A stretch of 34,812 nt of DNA from Mesorhizobium sp. (GTDB lineage: Bacteria > Pseudomonadota > Alphaproteobacteria > Rhizobiales > Rhizobiaceae), in NCBI RefSeq assembly GCF_005063415.1, contig NZ_SUEG01000020.1, forward strand, positions 1 to 34,812, written 5' to 3'. Below the pieces are notes generated by a model, which searched no databases, was not told the DNA's origin, and saw nothing but the letters and a program-made list of their open reading frames with translations. A program made the position numbers and the translations under genes. Positions within the stretch are counted from its first letter, which is position 1; each line of letters opens with the position of its first letter. This document shows, in pieces, positions 1 to 7,857 of this stretch.

Positions 1-385
1 CACAGGTGATGGGCGCCGACTTTCCCGACAATGCGATTGCCATCGACGCCGTGCGCGAGCGGATAGTCAGCCGCGCCACCGAGCCGATCGACGGCAAGGC
101 CTCGCCGCGGAAGCCAAGCGAGCGGATGTCGTGAATGTTGTCGGCGAGCTTGGAGGTGCAATGGCGCGCGATCGCCAGCGCCAGTTCCTTTTCCGGAATG
201 CCCAAGCCGTCGTCGCTGACGCGGATCAGGTTCAGCCCGCCACCGGCGGTGACGATCTCGACACGGCTTGCGCCGGCGTCGAGTGCATTCTCGACCAGTT
301 CCTTGACCACGCTTGCCGGACGCTCGATGACTTCGCCGGCGGCGATCTGGTTGATCATCGTTTCGGAAAGCTGGCGGATGGGCAT
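1..385 (-). pseudogene. mutL: DNA mismatch repair protein MutL, N-terminal part, rearranged at the window edge
   Basis: The minus strand from the ATG at 385 encodes the GHKL ATPase start of Mut[21 protein letters not shown], then [13 protein letters not shown] (Mg/ATP-binding Glu and Asn), DDG.GI (ATP-lid region) and [16 protein letters not shown]. These are hallmark MutL motifs. MutL couples MutS mismatch recognition to strand incision and excision. The family runs to about 600 residues, but only about 108 read normally here. To the left of about position 60 the minus-strand frame stays open but no longer resembles MutL. Instead the plus strand at 3-59 encodes [19 protein letters not shown], which matches the MutL segment expected near residue 220-240. 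The two halves therefore face opposite ways, with roughly 110-130 codons missing between them. The gene cannot be intact as written. The family call is secure; whether the break is biological or an artefact is open. Confidence 0.85.
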
Positions 386-464
386 GGGGCACTATAGGCG
401 GATTCGTGGTCGATGCGGGAGGGCGGAATTGAGGAAATCCACGCAGCTGACCGCGACCGTGCCT

Positions 465-1373
465 TCAACTCATGAGCTTGGGCAGCGCTGCCGCCAGTGC
501 GTCGACGGCAAGGCGGACTTTCATCGGCAGATGTGGCGTCTGCAACCACAGCGCATGGACATCATAGAGAAACTTCGGCTGTTCCGGCAACAGTGGGACA
601 AGTACACCCGCCTGAATGCGCTGGCGAACCAGCCAGTATGGCAACCAGGCGAGCCCCATGCCGGCGGCCGCGGCATCGGCGATGGCATCGAGATCGTCGA
701 GCCATAATCTGCGGACGGGCTTAACCTCCATCGCGGGCTGGCCGTTGTGCGGAAACAGCCACGGCTGAACGGCACGCCCGGAACGGCGGTAGATGATCGC
801 ATGATGGCTGCCGAGGTCATCTATTTCCTGTGGCTCGCCGTGCCTGTCGAGATAGGACGGCGACGCGCAGACGACCATGTGCTGGCGTGCGATGCGACGC
901 GCTATCACCCCGGCCTGGTCCTCCAGGTCGCCCGTTCGGATGGCAAGGTCGCAGCCGTCCTCTGCGAGGTCGGCGAGGGCATCGCTGAACGACAGGTCAA
1001 GTTCGAGCACCGGATATTGCTGCGCAAGCCCGAACAGGATCGGGGCAACGCAGCGCCGGCCGAAATGCGTCGGCATGAGCACGCGCAGCTTACCGCGTGG
1101 CTCGGCAAGCTGGTCGGCGGCGAGTGCATCCGCGGCCTTCGCTTCGGCAAGCACCAACCGGCAGCGTTCATAATAGGCGCGCCCGAAATCCGTCAGGCTT
1201 TGGCGGCGTGTGGTCCGGTTGATGAGACGCACGTCCAGGCGCTCCTCGAGAAACCGGACATGCTTGCCGACCATCGGCCCGGATAGATCGAGAGCCGCGG
1301 CCGCGGCCGCGAACGAGCCCAGGTCGACGGCTTTGACGAACACGGCCATGCTCGTAAGGCGATCCATATTCAA
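465..1373 (-). CDS. LysR-family transcriptional regulator
   Basis: 302 residues, the normal LysR length. Residues 1-62 form the winged helix-turn-helix (MDRLTSMAVFVKAVDLGSFA, then a recognition helix near VGKHVRFLEERLDVRL, then the TTRRQSLTDFG wing). A periplasmic-binding-like effector domain starts near residue 95 (GKLRVLMPTHFG). ATG codons at 1373 and 1367 are both possible; the second (MDRL) matches the usual LysR start. It is divergent from the quinone oxidoreductase at 1471 with about 97 bp between them, the usual arrangement for a LysR protein controlling its neighbour and itself. The ligand is unknown. The class call is strong; the target is inferred from position only. Confidence 0.9.
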   Translation of the reverse strand: MNMDRLTSMAVFVKAVDLGSFAAAAAALDLSGPMVGKHVRFLEERLDVRLINRTTRRQSLTDFGRAYYERCRLVLAEAKAADALAADQLAEPRGKLRVLMPTHFGRRCVAPILFGLAQQYPVLELDLSFSDALADLAEDGCDLAIRTGDLEDQAGVIARRIARQHMVVCASPSYLDRHGEPQEIDDLGSHHAIIYRRSGRAVQPWLFPHNGQPAMEVKPVRRLWLDDLDAIADAAAAGMGLAWLPYWLVRQRIQAGVLVPLLPEQPKFLYDVHALWLQTPHLPMKVRLAVDALAAALPKLMS

Positions 1374-1388
1374 AACCCACAGTTTCTA

Positions 1389-1405
1389 CTGCTCTACTCA
1401 AGCAG
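1389..1405. promoter_or_regulatory. Candidate operator between the LysR and quinone oxidoreductase genes
   Basis: A short inverted repeat (CTGCT, seven bases, AGCAG) lies in the 97-bp divergent intergenic region where a LysR dimer would be expected to bind. The arms are only five bases, so it could be chance. A Shine-Dalgarno-like TTGGAG precedes the ATG at 1471. Confidence 0.25.
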
Positions 1406-1470
1406 CTATTTATCCTCCTGATCGCCGCTGGCATAGCACATTCAGTTCAAATCTTTTGGAGTTGTGACCG

Positions 1471-2460
1471 ATGGCACGTGTTGTTCGCTTTCATGAGCTC
1501 GGTGGTCCCGAGGTTCTGCGCATCGAGAATGTCGATATTCCTGCGCCCGCGCGCGGCGAGGTCCAGATCCGCGTCAAGGCGTTGGGTATAAACCGGGCCG
1601 AGGCGCTGCTGCGTTCGGGGACCTACATCCAGACCGCGCCGTTGCCTTCCGGTCTTGGGCTCGAGGCGGCGGGTATCGTCGAGACGGTCGGCGAAGGCGT
1701 GGACGGCTTTGCGCCGGGGGATGCCGTCAGCGTCGTGCCGCCATTGTCGATGGCCCGCTGGCCTGCCTATGGTGAGATTGCCACATATCCCGCCGAGCTC
1801 GTCGTCAAGCATCCACCATCGCTGAGTTGGGAAGAAGCCGCCGCAGCGTGGCTGCAATATCTTACGGCCTGCGGTGCGCTGATCGACATTGCCAACCTCC
1901 AAAGCGAGGACTTTGTTGTCATTACCGCGGCCTCGAGCAGCGTCGGACTTGCGGCGATCCAGATCGCCAACATGATTGGTGCGACCCCGATCGCGGTCAC
2001 ACGGACATCTGCCAAGAAGCGGGCTCTGCTTGAGTTCGGCGCGGCCCACGTCATCGCCTCGGCAGAGGAGGATCTGGCAGCCAGGCTGAAGGAAATCGCC
2101 GGCCCCGACGGCGTGCGCGTGGTGTTCGACGCCGTCGGCGGGCCGATCTTCGGGCCTCTGACGGCAGCGATGGCTCCGGGTGGCATTCTCATCGAATATG
2201 GCGGCTTGAGCCTCGACCCGACACCCTTTCCGCTGTCCGCAGTGCTGGCCAAGACACTGACGCTGCGCGGTTATCTCGTCCATGAGATCGTGCGCGATCC
2301 GGTCCGGCTGCAGGCCGCCAAGGCGTTCATCCTTGATGGATTGATCTCGGGTTCGCTGAAGCCGGCAATCGCCAGAACCTTTCCGTTCGACCAGATCGTC
2401 GAGGCGCACCGTTATCTCGAATCGAACGAACAATTCGGCAAGATCGTCGTGACGGTTTGA
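1471..2460 (+). CDS. Zinc-independent alcohol dehydrogenase / NADPH:quinone oxidoreductase family protein
   Basis: 329 residues of the medium-chain dehydrogenase/reductase superfamily, quinone oxidoreductase branch. An N-terminal GroES-like domain (GEVQIRVKALGINRAEALLR near residue 30) is followed by a Rossmann domain with VVITAASSSVGLAAIQIANM near residue 149, a variant of the AxxGxVG nucleotide-binding loop, then AVTRTSAKKRALLEFGA. The catalytic and structural zinc cysteine sets of true alcohol dehydrogenases are absent, which fits NAD(P)H-dependent reduction of quinones or enones in the cytosol. The C-terminal AHRYLESNEQFGKIVVTV is typical. TTGGAG lies 7-8 bases before the ATG. It pairs with the divergent LysR gene. 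The substrate cannot be read from the sequence. Confidence 0.9.
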   Translation: MARVVRFHELGGPEVLRIENVDIPAPARGEVQIRVKALGINRAEALLRSGTYIQTAPLPSGLGLEAAGIVETVGEGVDGFAPGDAVSVVPPLSMARWPAYGEIATYPAELVVKHPPSLSWEEAAAAWLQYLTACGALIDIANLQSEDFVVITAASSSVGLAAIQIANMIGATPIAVTRTSAKKRALLEFGAAHVIASAEEDLAARLKEIAGPDGVRVVFDAVGGPIFGPLTAAMAPGGILIEYGGLSLDPTPFPLSAVLAKTLTLRGYLVHEIVRDPVRLQAAKAFILDGLISGSLKPAIARTFPFDQIVEAHRYLESNEQFGKIVVTV

Positions 2461-2477
2461 CCGGGCATTTATCGGCC

Positions 2478-3380
2478 TCACGCCTGCGCCGCCAGCCAGT
2501 CCCGTACCTTGCCGGCATTGTCGCTGAGCTCGCGGTTCCTCGACCAGATGACATGAAAGCCCTTGCCGGTCGTCATCGTGTGGCCGGTGACGCGCACCAG
2601 CAGCCCTGATGCCAGCAGCCGCTCGGCGAGGTGACCCCAGCCGAGCGCGATGCCTTGCCCTTCCATCACTGCCTGGATCACCAGCGCATAGTCGTTGATA
2701 CGCAAGCCACGCCCGGCATCGACGATGTCGACACCGGCCGAGGCGAACCATTCGTCCCAGCTGGCGGCCTCGCGAAACGGCTCTTCGAGATGAATGAGGC
2801 GGTGCGATGGAAGATCCGCGACGCTCTCCGGCAGCCCGAATCGCGCCACATAGCTCGCGCCGGCAACGGGGAATATCACTTCGTCGGCCAGCGGCAGCGA
2901 ATGATAATCCGGCCATTCCTTGGGCTCGCCGCCGCGGACGCCGAGCGGGATGTCCTCGGCGATGATGTCGAGATCGCGATCGGCGGTCTGGATGCGCAGG
3001 TCGATGCCCGGCAATTCGTCGCGAAACTGCTGCAGGCGCGGCATCATCCAGAACGAGGCGAAGGCGGTCGAGGCGGCGAGCGTCACATGCGCGCCGACGG
3101 CGATCTGGCGCAGGTCTTCCGCCGACTTGCGGATGTGCGACAGGCCGAGCGAGACGTCGGCATGGAAGCGGTCGCCGGCCTCGGTAAGGCTGACTTGCCG
3201 GTGGCGGCGCTGGAAGAGTTTCGCGCCGAGCTGCTCTTCGAGCCCACGGATCGCATAGGAGACGGCAGCCTGCGTCATGCCGAGCTCGCGGCCGGCGGCG
3301 GTAAAGCTCGACAGCCGCCCGGCGGCCTCGAAAACGATCAGGCTGCCGGCCGACGGCAGCAGGTGGCGCAAGCTTCGCAT
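2478..3380 (-). CDS. LysR-family regulator (GcvA-like), divergent from the MttB-family gene
   Basis: 300 residues. The start MRSLRHLLPSAGSLIVFEAA, with SFTAAGRELGMTQAAVSYAI as helix-turn-helix and LEEQLGAKLFQRRHRQVSLT as wing, is the GcvA/AmpR-type LysR pattern. The effector domain runs from about residue 93 (VTLAASTAFASFWMMPRL) to the end. The ATG at 3380 lies inside a LysR-type palindrome (3379-3393), so the protein probably represses its own transcription. It faces away from the MttB-family gene at 3473 with 92 bp between, and is probably the local regulator of the amine cluster. It converges on the quinone oxidoreductase gene with only 17 bp between stop codons. Confidence 0.9.
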   Translation of the reverse strand: MRSLRHLLPSAGSLIVFEAAGRLSSFTAAGRELGMTQAAVSYAIRGLEEQLGAKLFQRRHRQVSLTEAGDRFHADVSLGLSHIRKSAEDLRQIAVGAHVTLAASTAFASFWMMPRLQQFRDELPGIDLRIQTADRDLDIIAEDIPLGVRGGEPKEWPDYHSLPLADEVIFPVAGASYVARFGLPESVADLPSHRLIHLEEPFREAASWDEWFASAGVDIVDAGRGLRINDYALVIQAVMEGQGIALGWGHLAERLLASGLLVRVTGHTMTTGKGFHVIWSRNRELSDNAGKVRDWLAAQA

Positions 3381-3393
3381 AAGCTGAGCTTAT
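3379..3393. promoter_or_regulatory. LysR-type operator (T-N11-A palindrome)
   Basis: ATAAGCTGAGCTTAT is a 7-bp perfect inverted repeat around one central base and contains a T-N11-A core (3380-3392), the classic LysR recognition pattern. It overlaps the regulator's own start codon and lies about 80 bp upstream of the MttB-family gene, where it could serve both divergent promoters. That the adjacent LysR protein binds it is inferred from position. Confidence 0.6.
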
Positions 3394-3472
3394 ACAAGCG
3401 ATCAGGATTTTCCAGCGTCACAGCTGCATTTTGTCTGGCTAGATTGGTCGCCAACAGGAATATGGAGCCTCC

Positions 3473-5023
3473 ATGAACGCACCCGCCGTTGAAGTGAGCG
3501 AACACACCAATCGTCGCGCGGGTGGCCGCCTGGGGCGCAAGGCGCTGCGGGGAGCTCCCGTAGCGTCATTTCCGACCCTGGTTCGCAAGATTCCGGTGTA
3601 TCAGATGGTCCCGGACGAGGCGGTGGAACTCATTCACCAGGAATCGCTCAGCATCCTCGAAGAAGTGGGATGCGAGTTCCGCGACGACGAGGCTATCGCA
3701 ATGTGGAAGGCGGCGGGCGCCGATGTCTCGGAGACAAGGGTCCGCATAGACCGCGCCCTGCTGATGGACCTCGTATCGAAGGTCCCGTCGGAGTTCACGC
3801 TCAATGCGAGGAATCCCCAGCGTTCCGTACGTGTGGGTGGAAACAACTCCATCTTCGTGCCGATGTACGGGGCGCCTTACGTGCGCGACCTCGACAACAA
3901 CAGGCGCTATGGCACACTCGCCGACCTCAACAATTTCCACAAGCTCGCCTACATGGCGCCGGCGCTGCATTCGTCGAGCTCGATCATTTGCGAGCCGATG
4001 GAAATCGCGGTGCCGAAGCGTCACCTCCACATCATCCATTCGGCGCTGAAGCACTCCGACAAGCCGTTCATGGGCATCGTGACCTCCAAGGATCGAGCCG
4101 AAGACACGATGGCGATGGCAGGTATCGTGTTCGGCGAGGACTATGTCCGCGACAACCCAGTCCTGGTGGCGATCACCAACTGCAATTCGCCGCTGGTCTG
4201 GGACGCCACCATGCTGGACGCGATGAAAATCTATGCGCGCCACAACCAGCCGCTGATCCTCGCGCCGTTCGCCCTTTGCGGCGCCTCGACTTCGGCCTCT
4301 GCCGTGGGTGCGGTCGCGCAGGTCAATGCCGAAGCGCTGGCGGGCGTCGCGTTCACACAGCTATTGCGTCCGGGTTCGCCGCAGATCTACGGACAGTTCA
4401 TGGTGACGGTCGACATGAAGACCGGCGCTCCCATGGGCGGCACGCCGGAGGCGGCCCAGATGATGTATCTCATGGGCGCGCTGGCGCGGAAGTATCGGCT
4501 GCCGTGGCGCACGTCCGGTTTCCATGTCGGCTCGAAGCTGAACGACGCCCAGGCGGGCTACGAGGCGAACATGCTGATGCATGCCGCCATCCTTGCCGGT
4601 GCCAACTACATCTGGCACTCCGCCGGTTGGCTCGAGGCCGGCCTGACCTGCGGCTATTCGAAATTTGCCACGGACTGCGAACAGCTTGTCGGCTGGTACA
4701 AATATGCTGGCGGGCTGCCATTCGACGATTTCAAGGAGGCTATGGCGGCTATCCGCGAGGTCGGACCGCAGGGCCATTTCCTCGGCACCCAGCACACGCT
4801 CGAACATTTCGAGTCCGCCTTCTTCATACCGAGCATCATGGACTTCAATTCGTTCGAACAGTGGAAGGCGGAAGGAGCAAAGGACCACGACACCCGCGGC
4901 CGCGAGAAAGCGCGCAACATGCTCGCCGATTACGAGGAGCCGAAGCTCGATGAGGGCGTCGCCGATGGTCTCAAAGATTTGATTGCGCGGCGCGAGGAGA
5001 AACTGCCGGACAGCGTTAGTTGA
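3473..5023 (+). CDS. MttB-family (trimethylamine methyltransferase-like) protein, non-pyrrolysine type
   Basis: 516 residues with the MttB superfamily layout: an N-terminal segment ([20 protein letters not shown] near residue 45, EVGCEFRD), a TIM-barrel middle ([39 protein letters not shown]) and the family signature [19 protein letters not shown] near residue 358. Archaeal MttB demethylates trimethylamine using a pyrrolysine encoded by an in-frame UAG. No in-frame stop exists here, so this belongs to the large non-Pyl branch, which includes glycine-betaine and proline-betaine demethylases acting on a corrinoid protein. No corrinoid protein or reductive activator gene lies in the window. GGAG precedes the ATG by about 7 bases. 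Downstream genes suggest a quaternary amine as substrate; the exact compound is unknown. Confidence 0.85.
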   Translation: MNAPAVEVSEHTNRRAGGRLGRKALRGAPVASFPTLVRKIPVYQMVPDEAVELIHQESLSILEEVGCEFRDDEAIAMWKAAGADVSETRVRIDRALLMDLVSKVPSEFTLNARNPQRSVRVGGNNSIFVPMYGAPYVRDLDNNRRYGTLADLNNFHKLAYMAPALHSSSSIICEPMEIAVPKRHLHIIHSALKHSDKPFMGIVTSKDRAEDTMAMAGIVFGEDYVRDNPVLVAITNCNSPLVWDATMLDAMKIYARHNQPLILAPFALCGASTSASAVGAVAQVNAEALAGVAFTQLLRPGSPQIYGQFMVTVDMKTGAPMGGTPEAAQMMYLMGALARKYRLPWRTSGFHVGSKLNDAQAGYEANMLMHAAILAGANYIWHSAGWLEAGLTCGYSKFATDCEQLVGWYKYAGGLPFDDFKEAMAAIREVGPQGHFLGTQHTLEHFESAFFIPSIMDFNSFEQWKAEGAKDHDTRGREKARNMLADYEEPKLDEGVADGLKDLIARREEKLPDSVS

Positions 5024-5064
5024 TAACGGGCGAAGATCCGATGGGAACCATAACGGAGGAAAAA

Positions 5065-6714
5065 ATGACACTCTTCAGAAGCAACGGTGATCGCGTACCG
5101 AGCGCCATCGAAGCGATGGCCAGCGAGGCGCGCGCCGGTCGTGTCGACCGGCGCGAGTTTCTGGCTCTGGCAAGCGCGTTCGGCGCATCGACGGCCTTTG
5201 CCTACGGCATGATCGGCCTTGCCGTGCCGCAGCGGGCTTTGGCTGAAGAGCCGAAGAAAGGCGGCACGCTGCACGTTTCGATGTCGGTGAAGGCACAAAA
5301 GGATCCGCGCACTTACGACTGGGTAGAGATGGCAAACATCACCCGCAGCTGGCTCGAACCGCTTGTCCGCTACACGCGTCAGTTCACATTCGAGCCGGTT
5401 CTGCTCGAAAGCTGGGACGTCAATGACGATGCCACCGAATACGTGCTGCATGTGCGCAAGGGCATAACCTGGAACAACGGCGATGCTTTCAGCGCCGATG
5501 ATGTGGCCTATAATCTGACGCGCTGGTGCGAAAAGGCTGCCGCCGGCAACTCCATGGCCGCGCGCGTCGGTGCGCTGATCGATGCAAAGACCGGCAAGGC
5601 CAGGGAAGGGGCGATCACCAAGGTCGACGACAACACGGTGAAGCTGAAGCTGAACGAACCGGACATTTCGCTGATCCCGAACTTCACCGACTATCCGGCG
5701 CTCGTGGTCCATCGCAACTTCGACGCCGATGGCGCCAATCCGATCGAGAAGCCGATTGGCACCGGGCCGTTCGAACTGGTGTCCTATGCGGTCGGCCAGA
5801 AAGCGGTCGTCAAGCGCCGTGAGACTGGCAAGTGGTGGGGCGGTGAAGCGCTTCTCGACGGCGTCGAATTCATCGACTACGGAACCGATTTCAACGCCTC
5901 GATAAATGCATTCGACTCCGGCGAAATCGATCTCAACTTCGAGACGCCGGCCGACTTCATAGACATTCTCGACAAGATGGGGCTGGTAAAATCGGAGGTC
6001 GCGACAGCGACCACGCTCGTCGCCAGGACCAACATCACGAACAAGCCCTATGACGACAAGCGGGTTCGCAACGCCCTCCAGATGGCCGTCGACAACAAAG
6101 CGGTGCTCGAACTTGGCTACGCCGGGCGAGGCACTGTTGGTGAAAACCACCACGTCAGCCCGATTCATCCGGAATACTACGCGCTGCCCAAGAAGACACG
6201 CGACGCCGCGGGGGCCAGGAAGCTGATGGCGGAGGCCGGGCAGGCCGACTTCGAGCATGAACTGATCACCGTCGAGGACGATTGGCAAAAGAACACCGGC
6301 GACGCTATTGCCGGCCAGTTGCGCGATGCCGGGATCAAGGTGAAGCGCACCGTGCTGCCGGGTTCGACCTTCTGGAATGACTGGACGAAATACCCCTATT
6401 CGATGACCATCTGGTACATGCGCCCGCTTGGCGTCCAGGTGCTGGCGCTCGGCTATCGCACCGGCGAGGCCTGGAACGAAACCGGCTACTCGAACCCTGA
6501 TTTCGATGCCAAGCTCAAGCAGGCTCTCTCGCTGATCGACGTCGAGAAGCGCCGCGAGGTCATGAAGGACATCGAGCAGATCCTGCAGGATTCGGGGGTC
6601 ATCATTCAGCCGTTTTGGCAGAAGCTGTTCAGCCACATGAACGAGAAGGTGAAGAACTACGGTGTCCACCAAACCTTCGAGATGGATCTCCAGAACGTCT
6701 GGCTGAACGCCTGA
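5065..6714 (+). CDS. ABC transporter substrate-binding protein, family 5 (peptide/nickel type), Tat-exported
   Basis: 549 residues. The N-terminus carries a twin-arginine signal ([12 protein letters not shown] near residue 30, hydrophobic stretch, then ALAEE), so export is probably by Tat to the periplasm. The mature protein has the SBP family 5 order: [48 protein letters not shown] and the conserved [20 protein letters not shown]. The family normally binds peptides or small cationic ligands for an ABC importer. The ATG at 5065 follows GGAGG by a few bases; an upstream in-frame ATG at 5041 lacks such a site. It begins about 40 bp after the MttB-family gene, so is probably cotranscribed. No permease or ATPase for it is nearby, so it must share a remote transporter or act as an orphan binder. 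Confidence 0.9.
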   Translation: MTLFRSNGDRVPSAIEAMASEARAGRVDRREFLALASAFGASTAFAYGMIGLAVPQRALAEEPKKGGTLHVSMSVKAQKDPRTYDWVEMANITRSWLEPLVRYTRQFTFEPVLLESWDVNDDATEYVLHVRKGITWNNGDAFSADDVAYNLTRWCEKAAAGNSMAARVGALIDAKTGKAREGAITKVDDNTVKLKLNEPDISLIPNFTDYPALVVHRNFDADGANPIEKPIGTGPFELVSYAVGQKAVVKRRETGKWWGGEALLDGVEFIDYGTDFNASINAFDSGEIDLNFETPADFIDILDKMGLVKSEVATATTLVARTNITNKPYDDKRVRNALQMAVDNKAVLELGYAGRGTVGENHHVSPIHPEYYALPKKTRDAAGARKLMAEAGQADFEHELITVEDDWQKNTGDAIAGQLRDAGIKVKRTVLPGSTFWNDWTKYPYSMTIWYMRPLGVQVLALGYRTGEAWNETGYSNPDFDAKLKQALSLIDVEKRREVMKDIEQILQDSGVIIQPFWQKLFSHMNEKVKNYGVHQTFEMDLQNVWLNA

Positions 6715-6819
6715 GTTGCCGGCAGAGGACGCGTTGCAGGATTTCATGGACCGCAAGAAAACCGACAGGCAAGATGCGTGGTACTGATAGCTTCCGTCAG
6801 TGAACAATCGGGGACACGC

Positions 6820-7299
6820 ATGAAACTGCCACTTTTTGTTGCCGCGCTTTCGATGGCCTTGCCGGCGGCCGCGTTTGCCGGCCCTGCTGCCAACGCCGTG
6901 AAGTTCTTCTATGTCCCGTCGGTCAAATTCGAGGCCGATGCGCAATATCGCGACCGCTTCACCGCGCCGGTGACGAAACTGTTCGAACTGAACGACAATG
7001 CGGCAAAGAACCATCCGGATGAAGTTCCCTGCATCGACTTCGCCCCTGGTCTCGATGCGCAGGACTATGACGAGAAGACCGTGGCCAAGACGCTTACGCT
7101 GGCGGAAACACTCAATGGCGACAGCGCCGAGGTGACGGCGACGTTCAACCTTTTCCCGGAAGGCGATGATTCCAAACGCGAAATGGTCTGGTCGTTGAAA
7201 AAGGTCGACGGCCAGTGGAAGATCGCCGACATCACCTCGAAGACCAGCGGCTGGACGCTGAGTGCGCTCGAATGCCTGGCCGGGCAGCCCCCGGAGTGA
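6820..7299 (+). CDS. Small exported DUF3828-like protein (first of a tandem pair)
   Basis: 159 residues. A Sec signal peptide (MKLPLFVAALSMALPAAAFA, cleavage after AFA) shows export to the periplasm. The mature part starts ANAVKFFYVPSVKFEAD and ends REMVWSLKKVDGQWKIADI plus SGWTLSALEC; an FY near the start and a KKVDGQWKI strand near the end are what I associate with DUF3828 and NTF2-like folds. Cysteines in VPCIDF and ALEC could form a disulfide. The ATG at 6820 was chosen because the signal peptide starts there. Its neighbour at 7304 is a clear paralogue. Function is unknown; position between a binding protein and an enolase-family enzyme suggests a role in the same uptake or catabolic unit. 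Confidence 0.75.
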   Translation: MKLPLFVAALSMALPAAAFAGPAANAVKFFYVPSVKFEADAQYRDRFTAPVTKLFELNDNAAKNHPDEVPCIDFAPGLDAQDYDEKTVAKTLTLAETLNGDSAEVTATFNLFPEGDDSKREMVWSLKKVDGQWKIADITSKTSGWTLSALECLAGQPPE

Positions 7300-7303
7300 T
7301 GCC

Positions 7304-7846
7304 GTGCTCCGCTGCCGTCCCTGGGTTCTGGCGACTGCGTGGCTGCTGGCCGGATTGAGCAGCGTCGCCGCTCAGGGCTTGTTGGGCGCGCCGGCCGACA
7401 GTGCGGCACCGCCGCCGGCAGTTTTGCCGCCGGCAGAAAACGCGCCGGCCGCACCCGTGCAGCCGGGCTCGCCGACGGCGGTGGTGAGGCCGTTCTACGA
7501 GCATGCCGGGCTCGAGGTCGATCCGGCTCAGCGGGGCCATTTCACCGATCCGGCAAAGTCGGTGCTCGACAAGAGCGACGCGCTGCGGAAGTCGGGGCAG
7601 GGCGAGTGCCTCGATCACAACATGGCGCTCGACAATGCCGAATATGACAGAGCGGAGATCGACAAGAGCCTGAAGACCATCGAAGCGGTCAAAGGCGACG
7701 AGGCCAAGGTGGTCGTCGCCTTCGTCGTCTCCGGCGGTCCGCACCGGCTGGAATGGAAGTTCAAAAAGGTCGACGGCGACTGGAAAATATCGGACCTGCT
7801 CTCGGTGACCGGCGAATGGGCGCTAAGCCAATACCAGTGTGAGTGA
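7304..7846 (+). CDS. Small exported DUF3828-like protein (second of a tandem pair, GTG start)
   Basis: About 180 residues from the GTG at 7304, four bases after the previous stop. A signal-like segment (PWVLATAWLLAGLSSVAAQG) is followed by a Pro/Ala-rich linker and then a domain homologous to the preceding protein: VVRPFYEHAGLEVD, ECLDHNMALDNAEYD, RLEWKFKKVDGDWKISDLL, GEWALSQYQC. The last block aligns directly with WSLKKVDGQWKI and SGWTLSALEC of the first copy, so the pair arose by tandem duplication. An earlier in-frame ATG at 7262 would lie inside the upstream gene and spoil the signal peptide. The stop overlaps the region just before the enolase-family gene, indicating cotranscription. Function unknown. 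Confidence 0.7.
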   Translation: MLRCRPWVLATAWLLAGLSSVAAQGLLGAPADSAAPPPAVLPPAENAPAAPVQPGSPTAVVRPFYEHAGLEVDPAQRGHFTDPAKSVLDKSDALRKSGQGECLDHNMALDNAEYDRAEIDKSLKTIEAVKGDEAKVVVAFVVSGGPHRLEWKFKKVDGDWKISDLLSVTGEWALSQYQCE

Positions 7847-7857
7847 GAACGGAACCG

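Noticed and set aside
1447-2916. A minus-strand open frame of nearly 490 codons opposite the quinone oxidoreductase gene.
   Set aside because: Overlaps both the oxidoreductase and a LysR gene, with no recognisable motif.
3473-5023. Pyrrolysine use in the MttB-family protein.
   Set aside because: No in-frame TAG within the gene and no pyl genes in the window. The TAG in brnT replaces a conserved Trp and is better explained by mutation.
4930-7014. A long open frame on the minus strand opposite the MttB-family and binding-protein genes (nearly 700 codons).
   Set aside because: It is antisense to well-supported genes, has Arg/His/Asp-rich composition typical of the reverse frame of high-GC genes, and shows no domain.
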